From assembly GCA_038503035.1 (NCBI GenBank), contig JAVSML010024002.1:1349794-1413793 (forward strand): a DNA stretch of 64,000 nucleotides, in the 5' to 3' direction. The position numbers and the translations under genes were made by a program. The DNA comes from Crocodylus rhombifer (taxonomy: Eukaryota > Chordata > Crocodylia > Crocodylidae). This document shows, one piece after another, positions 23,442 through 34,780 of this stretch (its first letter is position 1; every line of letters begins with the position of its first letter). The notes beneath the pieces are model-generated. The model saw only the letters and a list, made by a program, of their open reading frames with translations. It ran no database searches and was not told the origin of the DNA.

Positions 23442-26210
23442 ACATGCACATATATATGTATGCATGTATGCACACGTATATAAAACAGTGAGGCCTAAAG
23501 TTTAGATTTGCTTTATCATCCTGAAACTGAGGTTCTGATCCAGTTGAGGAAAGTTTTTTTGTATTTAATATTATGCTTCCACCTTAAATAGTTTGCTGGA
23601 CCAAAATCCTATCCCCTGTGCAGAAAGTCTTGCCTACAGCAGAATGTGGAAAACATTGGCTTCACAAGGTGGGAGGCTCAGGATGTGCAGGAGCTTCTTA
23701 CAGGGATCATGCCATGAAGCACGTGGCATTAGGAGAAAAAGCAGGAAGCAGAGCTGCTTTATCTTGGTTAGTGAGAACCAATGCCATTCCACTAAGACAT
23801 TATTGCTATGGTACAGTGCAAACTACAGTCTGCAACCCTCAAAAGTCTAATTTGGACCTATGGCCTGGGAATGATAAGTTCCAACTTCCTGAACTTAAAT
23901 GACTTGAGAGATGGGGATTCTGCCATTTTCTGAAAGACCATTCCATGTCTCTTGGCCAGAAGATCCCTTCTTCTTGTGCCATTTTAGGAGAGTTAAATCT
24001 GTCTGAAGGAAAGCAAGGGTAGAGACATGAGTCCATTGTATGCTGCCTGGATGCCAGCATAAGCCCTTCTTTAGGCCTGGAGTAGATTTGATGCTCCTCA
24101 CTTTGGACTAAAGTAGGTCAGATTATAAGCAGATGGAGCCAGGGAAGCAGTCGCTATAAAGGGCAGTCAGCATCTTGCAGCTGCAAAGCCCTTCCCAGGA
24201 GGGAGGGGCCAGCCCATCTATTTTGTAACCTCACAGATCAGGCTCCTGGACACAGGAAAATCTCTGCCTACCCCAGCATGATGGAAAACTAGAAATAACT
24301 TCTGTGGGGAGAATTGGAGGAAAAGCCTTTCAGAGAAACCTTGCAGAAGTATCTTCCACTAGTTCCCCCCCACCCCACAGAGGTAAACCACGTGTGTATG
24401 TGTGTGCATGCATGATATCTCTAAGTAACAATACACAAACATATATGTTTTAACAAAGTGCCAATAAATGTTGTATCAAATTGACAAAAGGTGTCAGTAT
24501 TCGTACAGGTGGTGTGTTAAGTATAGCAGTGGAAGTGAGACAGATATCAAGGTGATTATAGCTGGTTTAGGTGTTTAAGTTCTTTTAATGTTTCTGTGTG
24601 AAAGCAATTTTAAGTTTAATTTAATTTTATTTTACCATAGATGTTACAAGGTCAGTCACCTTTCATTATGAGTCTTAGTGACCTGGTTGTTATTACTCAA
24701 ATGCATCATATTTTACTTATGTAGACAAGAGTACTTGCCTCTACCAGACTGTTGTTTCTGTACTATTGCCCTCATCCTGGGCTGCTTGCTATGGAAAAAA
24801 ATATCCCTGATGTCAGTTTTTGCCCAAGTAATAAGTGCAGGATCTTACCGTGTGAAATTAACTCTGAATTTAATACGTGCAGGCAGGAGAAATGGCCTTG
24901 CTACTGTGAAAGGGCATTGCCAAGGTACTGCATGTAGAGTTAATAGAATATTCATTAATTCAGATATTCAATACAAGATTAATTTGTTCTCCTAGAGATT
25001 GTGCAGACACGTAGTTTGTGGGGGGAGGAAATTGAATTTAACTGCACATGGGAAAGAGAGCCAAAAGAGAAATTCTTGACTTGTCAGTGGGTGTTTTGAG
25101 AATGGAAAGCAATGTCTAAAAATTAACTTTAAATGTGCAGTTGGTGTGGTACTAATACCTCTGAAGGCATAGACAGACATGTTTGCTGGAGAGTAAAATG
25201 AAAAACAACTTGTTTCAACTTGCTGTTTGTAGACTGGTGACTTCACTTTATTTTTTCTTTATGTAACTGCATTTTGATGAGTCTGTTCAAAATTTGTGAT
25301 GCACTCAGAGGCAGGTAATACAAATTATTATGCAAAGGAAATCTAAGGCAGGAACATACTTTTTGCTGTACAAGGATTGTAATAAAATAAGTATTTAAAT
25401 TCAAGTTGCTTCCATGATATAAAAAATAAATGTAATGTCAGATTCAGAAAACTGAGTTTTTAAATACCAAGAAACAGAGGTTATAAGAGAGATTCAAAAG
25501 CAAAATACTTATCAAAACTTGTGTGTCACTGTTTGATGAAGGATGATACTCAGTCAGCAAAAAAGAAATATGATTTATTTTAGCTGATGTTGCAGAAGCT
25601 AGTTTGAATAATATTAAGGACTTAAGTTTTTTTAGGTTTTTTTATGTATCATGAAGTATTACAGATAATAAACAAGGAACCTGTTAAATACTTTAAAATA
25701 GACTAAAACTGTCAGAAAGGCAATGCTTAGAAGGTTTTGGGTGCGGGGGGGGGGGTTGATACAAGGCCTCACGACCTTACTCCTTTTCAATACCATGTTA
25801 TTCCCCTTCAAATCAATAAGATATCCATGTGAATAGGGGGAATCAGAATCCAGTCCGTGATTTGAGTTTGAGGTAAAACAGGAAAGTCCCTGGTCAGAAG
25901 CAATTTTAGACCCAGTGCTCAGAAACTGTCTGAACCAGACAAATTAAGTTACCTTTGGGGACCATCTAGAATCTAATGATATCAGTATGATCAGTTTTTA
26001 GTGGCCAAACTCATAAGGGTAAGTGCTAGAGGGAACAATGCAAATGGATTTCATCTTCATGAAAGATGCCTTTCAAGTACTCAGTGGCTCTGATTCAAGG
26101 AAGGGTCCTATTTATGACAGCACTCAAGGACTTAAGTATACATGCCTTACTGTTTTTCCTGAATAGGAATGAGTTTAAATGCATGCTTACACATGTCCCC
26201 CTAAACTGGA
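23441..26210. other. intron sequence, nothing recognised
   Basis: AT-rich sequence with a G-run at about 25745-25757. The open frames on both strands at 23593-24101 overlap each other and show no family resemblance. Confidence 0.55.
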
Positions 26211-26588
26211 GCTTAAAGACCAGGTATAGACATTACACTTTTATCAGTTTAAGTGCTTAGGAACCAGTCTAAACCCATAACAATACAGAAGTTTGGCGCA
26301 CACGGAGAGGCATGCTACCACTCACCCGCACTTGGCTGCTCTGGCTGAGCCCCCAGCTGCCCCTGCCCCTGCCCCTGGGCTCTCACACAGCTGAGTCAGC
26401 ATGGTGGCTAATGATGAAAGAAGGAGTTGGGAAAGGGTGCTTGGCCATGCCCTGGTCACCCTGGAGCTGTACCCACTTGTAGGGGTATGGGGTCCCTGGG
26501 TGGCTGTGCAGGAGCCCACTCAGTGATACCCATGGTCTCCATGGGCAAGCACAGCCTGAGGAAGCATAACTACCAGGCTAGTTCAAGT

Positions 26589-26661
26589 GCCTGGCTAGCT
26601 CAGTTGGTAGAGCATCAGACTTTTAATCTGAGGGTCCAGGGTTCAAGTCCCTGTTCAGGCA
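26589..26661 (+). tRNA. tRNA-Lys(UUU)-like gene or pseudogene fused to CR1
   Basis: 73 nt matching tRNA-Lys: D stem GCTC/GAGC, anticodon stem TCAGA/TCTGA, loop CTTTTAA with anticodon TTT at 26622-26624, T stem CAGGG/CCCTG, intact A box (tagctcagttgg) and B box (ggttcaagtcc). The acceptor stem has a C7:U66 mismatch and a G:U pair. No T-run terminator follows; CR1 sequence starts about 10 bases downstream. It is probably a retrotransposed chimera or SINE-like head rather than a working tRNA gene, but the internal promoter looks complete. Confidence 0.8.
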
Positions 26662-26988
26662 GTTGCTCTTTAGCCTCCGCAAGAGAAGGCTGAAGGGATC
26701 TTGTGGTTGCGAAGAAATTCATTGTGGGAGGGGTACAGCAAGGAACCAGAGATGCTCTGTTCGTTAGGGCACCTCTTGTGGTAACAAGGGACATTGGCCA
26801 CAAATTGACAGAGAGCAGGTTCAGGCTGGACATCGGGAAGAACTTCACGGTAAGGGTGGCCAGAATTTGGGACGGGCTCCCAAGGGAGGTGGTGGTCTGA
26901 CCCCAGCACTCTCCCCTGCCCAGGGCAGGGGGTTGGACTTTATGATCCTTTGAGGTCCCTTCCGACCCAAATATCTATGAGTCTATGA
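26662..26988 (+). mobile_element. CR1 LINE 3' end, joined to tRNA-Lys
   Basis: From about 26671 (agcctccgcaagagaaggct) it follows the CR1 ORF2 C-terminus (aggttcaggctggacatcgg, then aagaacttcacggtaagggt). It ends with gaggtcccttccgacccaaa and tatctatgagtctatga. It is frameshifted and non-coding. The junction with the tRNA is direct. Confidence 0.9.
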
Positions 26989-27330
26989 ACAGGGGAGCAT
27001 AGGTGCCTCTGGTGGCTGACTGCAGCTGACATGCCTATGACTAGAGAGGGTGGGAGGGGTGCTCAGTCTTGCCCTGCAGCCCGGTCAGGCTCTCTGGGAC
27101 TGTGCCCACTAGCAGGGGGCATGAAGGTCCCTGGGCAGACATGTGGGAGCCCACCCAGGAACCTAACCAGGGCGAGCATGGGTACCTCTGCTGCCTGACT
27201 ACAACTGACGTGCCTGTGGCTGATAATGATGGGGAAGGGACCAATCTGGGGTGGGCTGGCTACACTTGGCTACACTGGGCAGTCTCAGTGAGTCCACTTG
27301 TAGGTGTGCAGGAAAGCCGTGACCTGCTGG

Positions 27331-28035
27331 CTTTGGAAGCCTGTGTGTCCTCTCCACCTGCTCCTGAAATGTTTTACACCACTTGTATAAGTTTGATCAA
27401 TTCCACCTCAAGTTTTTTGAGGTTAGCCAAAATGTCAGAAAGGGCTCTTGTTATTTAAATGATGAAATATGGATTTGAGCACCTAACAACAGGCATCAAA
27501 GGTAACATATTTAGAAGAGTCTAGATAGCAGAAGAGTTCAAGGGCATCCCTACACCGCTGCTTCTGAGCTAATCAGCTTTGCTGAGAGGCAGATTCAATT
27601 CAAAGTAGAGAAAAGGGAGTTTTAGACAAACAGTAATCAAAATTACTTCTGCTAATCTGTCAACGAGAATGGTGGAACAAAGTCTTGTAGGTTAAGAAAG
27701 TACATATGTAAAGGCTAGGCAAAAAGTTTCGTCTCTGCCATATGTATAAGGGTTTTTTTTAAGTGTCAGCAGTCTAATAAGAATTAAGATATGTAAAACA
27801 ACAAAAATAAGCATAAGTTACTGAATAATGCAATTAGAGTTGGGGGGGTGTCTGAACAGCAAAATTCAGAAGCATTGTCAGTCATGTATTTGAATAATTG
27901 CTGTTAAATAGAGGGAAAATAATATTTTTGGAAAAGAATGGCAATGAACAATTTGGAGACAGTGAGAAAGGAAATCGATATGTAACATTTGTTGTTTTTA
28001 AAATTGCCTGTCTGTATCCAAGCCTAATAAGAGAC
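27331..28035. other. intron sequence, nothing recognised
   Basis: AT-rich sequence with no repeat ends or coding signal seen. Confidence 0.5.
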
Positions 28036-28120
28036 ATGTGGCAGAGCGGTTAAAGCTGCATGCTGTAGACCTGAAGGCAAGCTTTACTCTGGGATTGCCA
28101 TGAAGGGCAACCCCTAGTCA
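28036..28120 (+). repeat. possible decayed tRNA-derived SINE
   Basis: 'gtggcagagcggttaaagct' resembles the D-arm of a class II (Leu/Ser-like) tRNA and shares 'gcggttaaag' with 630-700. The B box is not clear. Weak. Confidence 0.25.
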
Positions 28121-28838
28121 ACCCAGCTGTATGTAGGCCATGCAAGCCTGAGAACCAAAGGTGACTGAACGCAGCCACATCAATCCCTTGTCTGCTGTGC
28201 CTTTACCAAATTAGTGTGATGGGCCACTTAGACTCAAGACTGTGGTCTAAAGCTTAATCATGCACCCGTTGCAGTCACTGCCTACATGACTATAGACAAC
28301 AACTGTTACAAAATTGGACCCTTATTTTCACCTGTCAAAGCCTTTAAACATATTCTTAAATTAGAAGTAAACACTTATACGTTTCATGTTAAGTGCATGC
28401 TTAAGTGTTTTGCTGGAAAGATCTTAGGCTGCGGTACCAAAAGGAACTGGATGCATTTCCTTCCCTCTCAGCACATTAATCATCTTATAAGTTTCAGTGA
28501 GACTTCTCACATTTCTGAAGGAACATAGGATTTGTCATCTGGTTCATATAGCACCCACAAATAGTTACATATTGAAAGGAAATGAATGAGACTAGAAATC
28601 AGAAATAACATTTTTCAGAAGTTCTTTAATATCAAGTTAAATGCTGGACGGCTGGAAAGTGTCAAGTGTTGTAAGTTTAATCAAAAAAGGGCCTCTGACT
28701 TAGTATAAATTTCAGACACAACTCCACTGTAATAAATTTGAGCCAAATTCTTATTTCACTGAACACAAAGGTAAGCTACAATCTGTATAATGGTCTATTA
28801 GCTGGAAGATTGGACTGGAGACAGAAAACGTTCAGTCC
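28121..28838. other. intron sequence, nothing recognised
   Basis: AT-rich sequence. An 80-codon open frame (28286-28528) has no family resemblance. Confidence 0.5.
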
Positions 28839-28846
28839 CTCTAAAT

Positions 28847-29858
28847 CAGGGGTGGGCAAAATCTGGCTCATGGGCCACATCCAGCCACCAGCTGACTGAA
28901 TCTGCCTGCAGGTGGGTGCTCACCAGTTATTTATATCTGGCCTCACCCACAGCTGCTTCTGCTGTACTCCACATGGGGCGAAGCCTTGCCTGCTCCCACC
29001 CAGGGCAGCACGTGCTGCACTCTCACCCTTGCCTGCCAGAGGGCCCCAACTCTGGCCCTGGCCAGCGAGCACAGCTTCTGGACAAGGCTACTGCTGCAGC
29101 CACTGCTTGGCTCCACCTGCCTCCAGTGATGGCTCCTCCTGTCCCTGCTGCAGTGCTGCAGGCAGCAGGGAGGGAAGAGAAGTGGCAGTGGGCAGGGGCA
29201 CGGCGCAAAAAGCTGCAGCTGTGTGGGTCCTGCCCCAGCACCAGCTCCCAGCTGCCCTCCACCCACTCCACCCACCCAGCATGATCAGCAGCCACCTATG
29301 AATAGTCAAGTGTGTGGAAGCACAGCGTTGGGGATGGTGGGAGCCCTGGGTGGGAGTAGTCAGGGATTGGCTCCCTGTGGAGTGCAAGGGAGCAGCCACA
29401 GGCTGGGCATGGACTGCACCTGCACTGCCTGCATGAGCTCTGCTGCACACACCATGAGTGTGGCCATGTCGGGGGGCAGTATTTTCCGGCTAAGGGGACC
29501 TTCTGATGTCAGGGGCCATGTGTTGGGGGTAGGGGTTTCTAAAGCCACCATGGCAGCAAGCAGGGCAAGGTTTGGTATCAGGCAGGTGGGCAATCTTATG
29601 TCACGGACCATGTGACAGAGCAGGACTTCTGGTTCCAAGATAGCAAAAAGAGTGTTTCTAGGGCAAGGGGTGGGATTTCCAGTGACAAAGGTCAGGGGTC
29701 GGGGACAGGACTTCTAGTCTCCAGATGGGGCCGGAGGGGGTGGGGGATCTTTCAAAGGCTGGGGCTTAGCAGTTTGACAAGGATGTACCCTTGCAGTCTA
29801 CAACAGCTCACCAAAGCTCATTAAGCAGCCCTCCACTTGAAATAATTGCCCACTCCTG
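28847..29858. mobile_element. hAT-type non-autonomous transposon, 1,012 bp, copy 1
   Basis: The ends are caggggtgggcaa and ttgcccactcctg, which are inverted repeats with 12 of 13 matches. It is flanked by a perfect 8-bp target duplication ctctaaat (28839-28846 and 29859-29866), the hAT hallmark. The interior is GC-rich, with many overlapping but unrecognisable open frames on both strands and no transposase. Relatives sharing 'gacttctggtgtcaaaggtc' and 'cagctcaccaaaactcatta' motifs lie at 34781-36280 and 55725-57265. Confidence 0.88.
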
Positions 29859-29866
29859 CTCTAAAT

Positions 29867-31545
29867 TGAGGCCAAGGTAATAGAATTTGAAGAGGTGTAC
29901 CTGTTTATAAAGGCGAGAATATCCCTAGGTAGACTTGATAGCGTAAAAATATGATATGGTATGTAAACCCTCAGGTTTCAAAGCTGAAACTGGCTGGCCA
30001 CAGTTAGGAAGAAACTTCTCTGGGTGGGTTGTGTCATAAGTGTCAACTTCTGAAGCATGTGCTCTATTTCTATCAGAGACTACTGCACTAGAACAGTGGC
30101 TCTCAACTTTTTTTAGTCTCAGGGCACCCCTTGTTATTTTTTCTTTTTGATTACAGAGTAATTCTTCAAAAAAACTCAGAAGGACCACAACAGGTCACAG
30201 TGTTTTTGGACATATAGATTCCTATTTGAAGTCTCAGAGTTTATCTTGAGAGTCATGCATTTGCCCGCTTAACCATGCTAATGTTGCACATTATCTCCTA
30301 GCATCATTAGAAGGCTCTTATGACACACTGCTGTCCTGCACTACTAGGAGGAAGGCCCAAATGACAGTTAAACAATTTTATGTTAATAAAGTTTGTGCTA
30401 TATTAAGGCAGATTAGCCGATTTAAACTGTAATGAATATAGTTATGATATCTTATACCAGTTAAGGAGCGTATCAGTGAATTATTCAAAGATTTTGTCCA
30501 AAATTGGAAACAGCAGGATAAAAAAGAAAGAGATTTATGGTAGGAGAAACTTTAAAAATAAGAACAGGGGACAGACTGCAAATAGGCGGAAAACAGTAAA
30601 ACAACTCTATTCAAACCTGTTTCATGCTAAGAAAAAATGTACGGTGTACAGTATTAGGTAAGGCAAGAGTAGTAGAAAGTCTAAAAACATTTAAAAGCTA
30701 TGTATTTGTATAATTGAAAAGGAAAAGTTGAGATGTATCAAGGAGGTAAGGCATAATCACTGAGTACAGGCCTACTGGATGTTTGTTTGCTTTTCTTATC
30801 CAGAAGTTTTCAATGTTTTTGTTCAAATTTATCTTCAAATTCAACCTCCACCTCTACCTTCCGTTCTGCTTCCCCCAGTGACATCAGTGTCAGCTAATAT
30901 AACACAAAAGCAGGGTGGATCCTTACACTTTGAAACAAAAGGGAAGGAGATAGCCAAATAGCTACTCTTCTTCCCCCTTATATGTTTAAAGAGATTAGAT
31001 TATTTTAATAAATTAAATGTTGGGCACCCTGAGGAACATTCTAATATAGTGCAGTCATGTGAGTCTCTGCTGAGTTAATGTGAATCCTAAACAACCATGA
31101 AAATTATTTGAAATCTTACCGCTATGTACTAAATGCTGCAATCAGACAATCCACCACAGCTTTATTCATTTATTTGTATTTTAGATATATTAAAATAAAG
31201 GATGGAAGGGGAATAAGTGCCTTGGGTGTTAGGAAAATTACCAGAGATGTTTTTTTCACTCTTCTGACCAGTTTATATTCAATCCTGGCAGTGCTAACAC
31301 AATGCTGGTAATATCTGATGATTGCTTAGTATTTTGTCGACACAACTGGCATCTTTGTTAGCCATTTCAGGAAAAAACCAAGGCTGAATGAGCATGGAGC
31401 CTGTTGTGCTCTTTGCATCACAGAGAATCCTTACACATTTTAACTGAGTGCACTGTGTTAATCCTGTGCCACATACCTCTTGAAAGAAGTTAAGTGAACT
31501 CAGCTGTCACAAACTTCAGTGGGATTTGACAGCCTAAGAACCCTA
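29867..31545. other. intron with a hAT-like end fragment
   Basis: At about 30093, 'agtggctctcaactttttttagtctcagggcacccc' (a 20-base-plus stretch beginning agtggctctcaac) resembles the terminus and first bases of Charlie-like hAT elements. No right end is found. The rest is unremarkable AT-rich sequence. Confidence 0.4.
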
Positions 31546-31960
31546 GATTCATAGAGAAGTAGAGCTGGAAAGGACCTCCAAAAGTCATCTAGTCCAACCC
31601 CCTGCCTGAGGAAGGATCATGCCTATTTAACGTGTCCCATACAAACCGTAATCTAAACTCTACATAAGACTACCATCAACCCTGACTCAACGTAAACCCA
31701 ACACCCTAATCTGCCGCAGACAAAGCTGAGGAACCATGGCAGCCAGTATCTTGTTTCTATAAGGTTTTGACAATATAAACCCAAGAGGTCCTGGGTAGAG
31801 GGCCTTGCCCTCTGCTACACAGGAAGGCAAGCCCTCTCTCCCTCCCTCCCAGTTCATAACAATGTGACCAGGGGTAAAATTCCCTTCAAATACGGTAATG
31901 GATCTGATCCTGAGCAGAGGGGCAAGATGTTCTCACCAGGAAGCTCCAGCTTTATGTCCC
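31546..31960 (-). mobile_element. CR1 LINE 3' portion, diverged subfamily
   Basis: It begins gattcatagagaagtagagc then tggaaaggacctcc and catctagtccaaccccctgc, the inverse of a CR1 3' end. It continues with a 3' UTR unlike the other copies here (aggggtaaaattcccttcaa near 31871). The inner limit is approximate. Confidence 0.75.
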
Positions 31961-33970
31961 AGCAGGAGCATTAGCACACTCCAGGCAAAGTCCCCAGCCT
32001 TGGCTGTAGCCAACACCCAATGCCTCTGAAGGGAGGCTTAAAAATGCCTCCCTTGAGCTGGCATAAATGTCATTACTACAGGTTCCTTTCATGATAATCC
32101 AGTCGATCTATGAAGATATGGTGCTTCTTCCTGTCTTTTCATACTTCATTCAAATTCTATTGGACTCAGTGGAAAGACTCCTGCTGACTCCAGTGGACTT
32201 TGGAGCAGATGCCCAGTCAGTGCTATGAATACAAAATGCCAAAGCCGGCAACTTGAGTTCAATGCCACTGCTAACTCTCTCAGAGACAGGGAGATGGCTT
32301 GGGTATGATGTTTCAAACTTCATTTGTAAGTGTTAATTTGATGCCTTCATTTCAAAGAAGGAATGAAATGCGTTTCACTTGTGGGATCTACATCTAGATC
32401 TTCTGTACTTCCCAACACAGTACAGAGCTAGCTGACCTTGCCTTCCTCTTAACGTTCTGTTTGCAAGTGAGGTCTAGCACCATGGGGGTGTCTGTTCCTT
32501 GATATCACAAAGCAATTCTTATGAAGCTTCTCTTCTCTAGAAAGGGACTTTTTAATTAGAGAGAACAGAGTTTACAAATGTATGTCCAACTGCTCGTAGG
32601 TTTCTTATCAGTTCCAGATCTCTGGTAAGCAAAGTTAGATGCATAAAGAAAGGATAGTACCATCCTCAGCAGAGTTCCTGCAATAGTACAAACGCTTTGT
32701 CCTCTTCACACATTTGCATCCAAGATGACAGAAAACTCAGCAGTACATCCTCACAATTAGTCCTTGCCGATTTTAATAAATAAATACAACGACCTAGCAT
32801 TTTCTTTACCAGTTAGGATCCAGTTACTTTGTCCAAGGCTAAGTTTATAGTAGACAAGATATTTTATAAAATTGAGAAAGGAAGGCAGACATAGGGACAA
32901 GCCCATAACCCCAGATTATATTTCAGATGAAATTTTGAAAGCTCTAATTGGATTATTTAGATATCCTTCCTGTTTGTCTACCCAGAAGACCAAATTCTTC
33001 CTGCAGTTACATTTGTGCAGCTTCATTGCCTTCAGCAGGGTTACACAAGTGTTGCTGTGGGTAGAGCTTGGCTTCTTGTCTAAATATACTGTTGTTTATG
33101 GATAACAAATTAAAAGAAAGATTTGGTGCAGTGGGTCATGTGGTTAGTATTCAGCTTAGACATTTCCTTTTCTAGCTCTGCGTGTGTGTGGGAAGGCAGG
33201 GTGGGGTCTGTAAGTATATATTTCAGAGTTCCACAGCCAATCACAGCTAAAAAGTTATAACAGTCTCATGATTTCTGCATGCATTCAAATTAAGCTTATG
33301 TTTCAGTGGAAGGTTTCAAAAAACATAATCAATATGGAATATGACCTGAGATACTCTTTTTTTCTCAGTGTTTCTTGCCCTTAATTTTAGGGATGACAAA
33401 AAACAGAAGCATAATGCCATGGATGTTGGTTTCTGAGTGACATGTTGATGCATTCAATCCTTTTCAACTGGTAGTAATGAAGAACAACTGTTTTAATTCA
33501 TAATCACTTAGAAGGGTGCATGTCAGCTCTTTGAACCTGTTTTAACATGTTTCAACATGTAAATGTAAGAGGCTATGCAAGAGACTCACTGTTGTACTTT
33601 CCATTGACTGCACTGGGCTGTGGGATCTGGGTTTCTTACAGGTCCAGTACCTATCCTGACACCTGGATAGGTATGCACCAGAATGAAAGACACAGGGGTC
33701 CTGCAGCCCATTGCATGGTCTGTTGTGCATCACAGCCTGAGGAACACAAATCCTGTTTAGTTAGGTCTTCTTAAGTGTGAATGCATGAGGTGTAAAACCA
33801 GGGGTAATTTTGCTTGCCGTGATCCTTACCAGAAAAAATGTTATGGCATTAGCAAGGGTTAAATCAAATGGATTTTCTATGAGGGTCAGTCAGAAAGTAA
33901 TATATCACATTTTTTTCAACCAGATATTATAAAAAATATTAAACTTGCATGGAAGCTGTATAGATTATGA
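31961..33970. other. intron sequence, nothing firm
   Basis: AT-rich sequence. A segment at 33121-33180 (gtcatgtggttagtattcag) is vaguely like a tRNA-SINE head. No other signal. Confidence 0.45.
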
Positions 33971-33977
33971 CTACAGG

Positions 33978-34145
33978 GTTTTTGGTTGTAGCCACGTTGG
34001 TCTAAGCCTAAGGACATAGGCAGGCAAGGTTCTTTGGGTAGATGTGATATCTTTTATTAGACCAACTGAGTAGTTGGAACAAAGTTCATTGCAAGCTTTT
34101 GGGCATGAGGATCCTTCTTCAAGCATAGGGAGACTCTGCTGTTGT
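33978..34145 (+). repeat. dispersed reptilian repeat
   Basis: It contains ggttgtagccacgttggtct, then aaggttctttgggtagatgt, atcttttattagaccaactg and attgcaagcttttgggc. This is the order of a very common crocodilian/turtle interspersed repeat (here its reverse strand). I know the pattern but not the family name. Confidence 0.6.
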
Positions 34146-34609
34146 TCTGAGATCTTTAAGGAATGGAAGGAAGTTATAGCTGAATACACAGCTGTTATTC
34201 AGCAGTCTTCTCCATCTGTGGCCTTTATCAACAGTAAAAAAGGGCCAGCAATTTGTGAGTCCTTGTTCTTGTTGGGCACTGTGACACAGTCTCTATCACT
34301 TCACTGTCAGCCTGAAAATGTCATTCCTTTAGGTACCAAAAATATGGTAATTGGAGGGTGCCAGTTCAGGGCCATATAGAGAATCAGATAGCATAGCCTA
34401 TCCAAACAACAAGATTGCCTCTGTGGTGAGCATGCTGGCATGTGGGCAAACTGTGTCATGGAGAAGCAGCACTTCAGGATGGGCTCTTTGTTTGCAACAT
34501 ATCAGTTTATTCAGGGTCTTAACATAGACCTCAGTTTAGTGTGGCTGCCTTAGGCAAGGAGTTAGCACCCACAGCCTCCATGTCTCTGAACACAAACATT
34601 AAAAGATAT

Positions 34610-34780
34610 TACTGCACACTGGCCAAGTTTGTAGATAATACTAAATGATGGGGAAAAGTGGTCACACTAGGGGATGGGATGCAGATCCAAGCAGAACTGG
34701 ACAAGCTGGAAAGGTGGGCAGAGTGGAACCAGATGAAGTGCAATTAGGATAAATGCAGAGTGCTTCATCTGGGTGGCTGC
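34610..34780 (+). mobile_element. CR1 LINE, 5' piece of an interrupted copy
   Basis: ggccaagtttgtagataata, then ccaagcagaactggacaagc and gcagagtgcttcatctggg match CR1 ORF2 upstream of the part that resumes at 36281. The gap between them is filled by a hAT-like element. Confidence 0.75.

Larger units (their letters stand above)
26211..27330. mobile_element. non-autonomous element with about 180-bp tandem units, split by a tRNA/CR1 insertion
   Basis: The left end (aggtatagacattacacttt, about 26219) is the terminus shared with the MITEs at 54.9, 55.7 and 58.8 kb. The GC-rich interior contains three degenerate units starting 'ggtggctaatgatg' (about 26402), 'ggtggctgactgcagctgac' (27008) and 'ctgcctgactacaactgacg' (27188). 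Each contains a 'gtgcccactagcagggg'-like phrase. The chimera at 26589-26988 lies between units 1 and 2. The right end is not defined. Confidence 0.5.

Noticed and set aside
28036..28120. Functional tRNA-Leu/Ser gene
   Set aside because: Only a D-arm-like segment is present. There is no B box or foldable cloverleaf.
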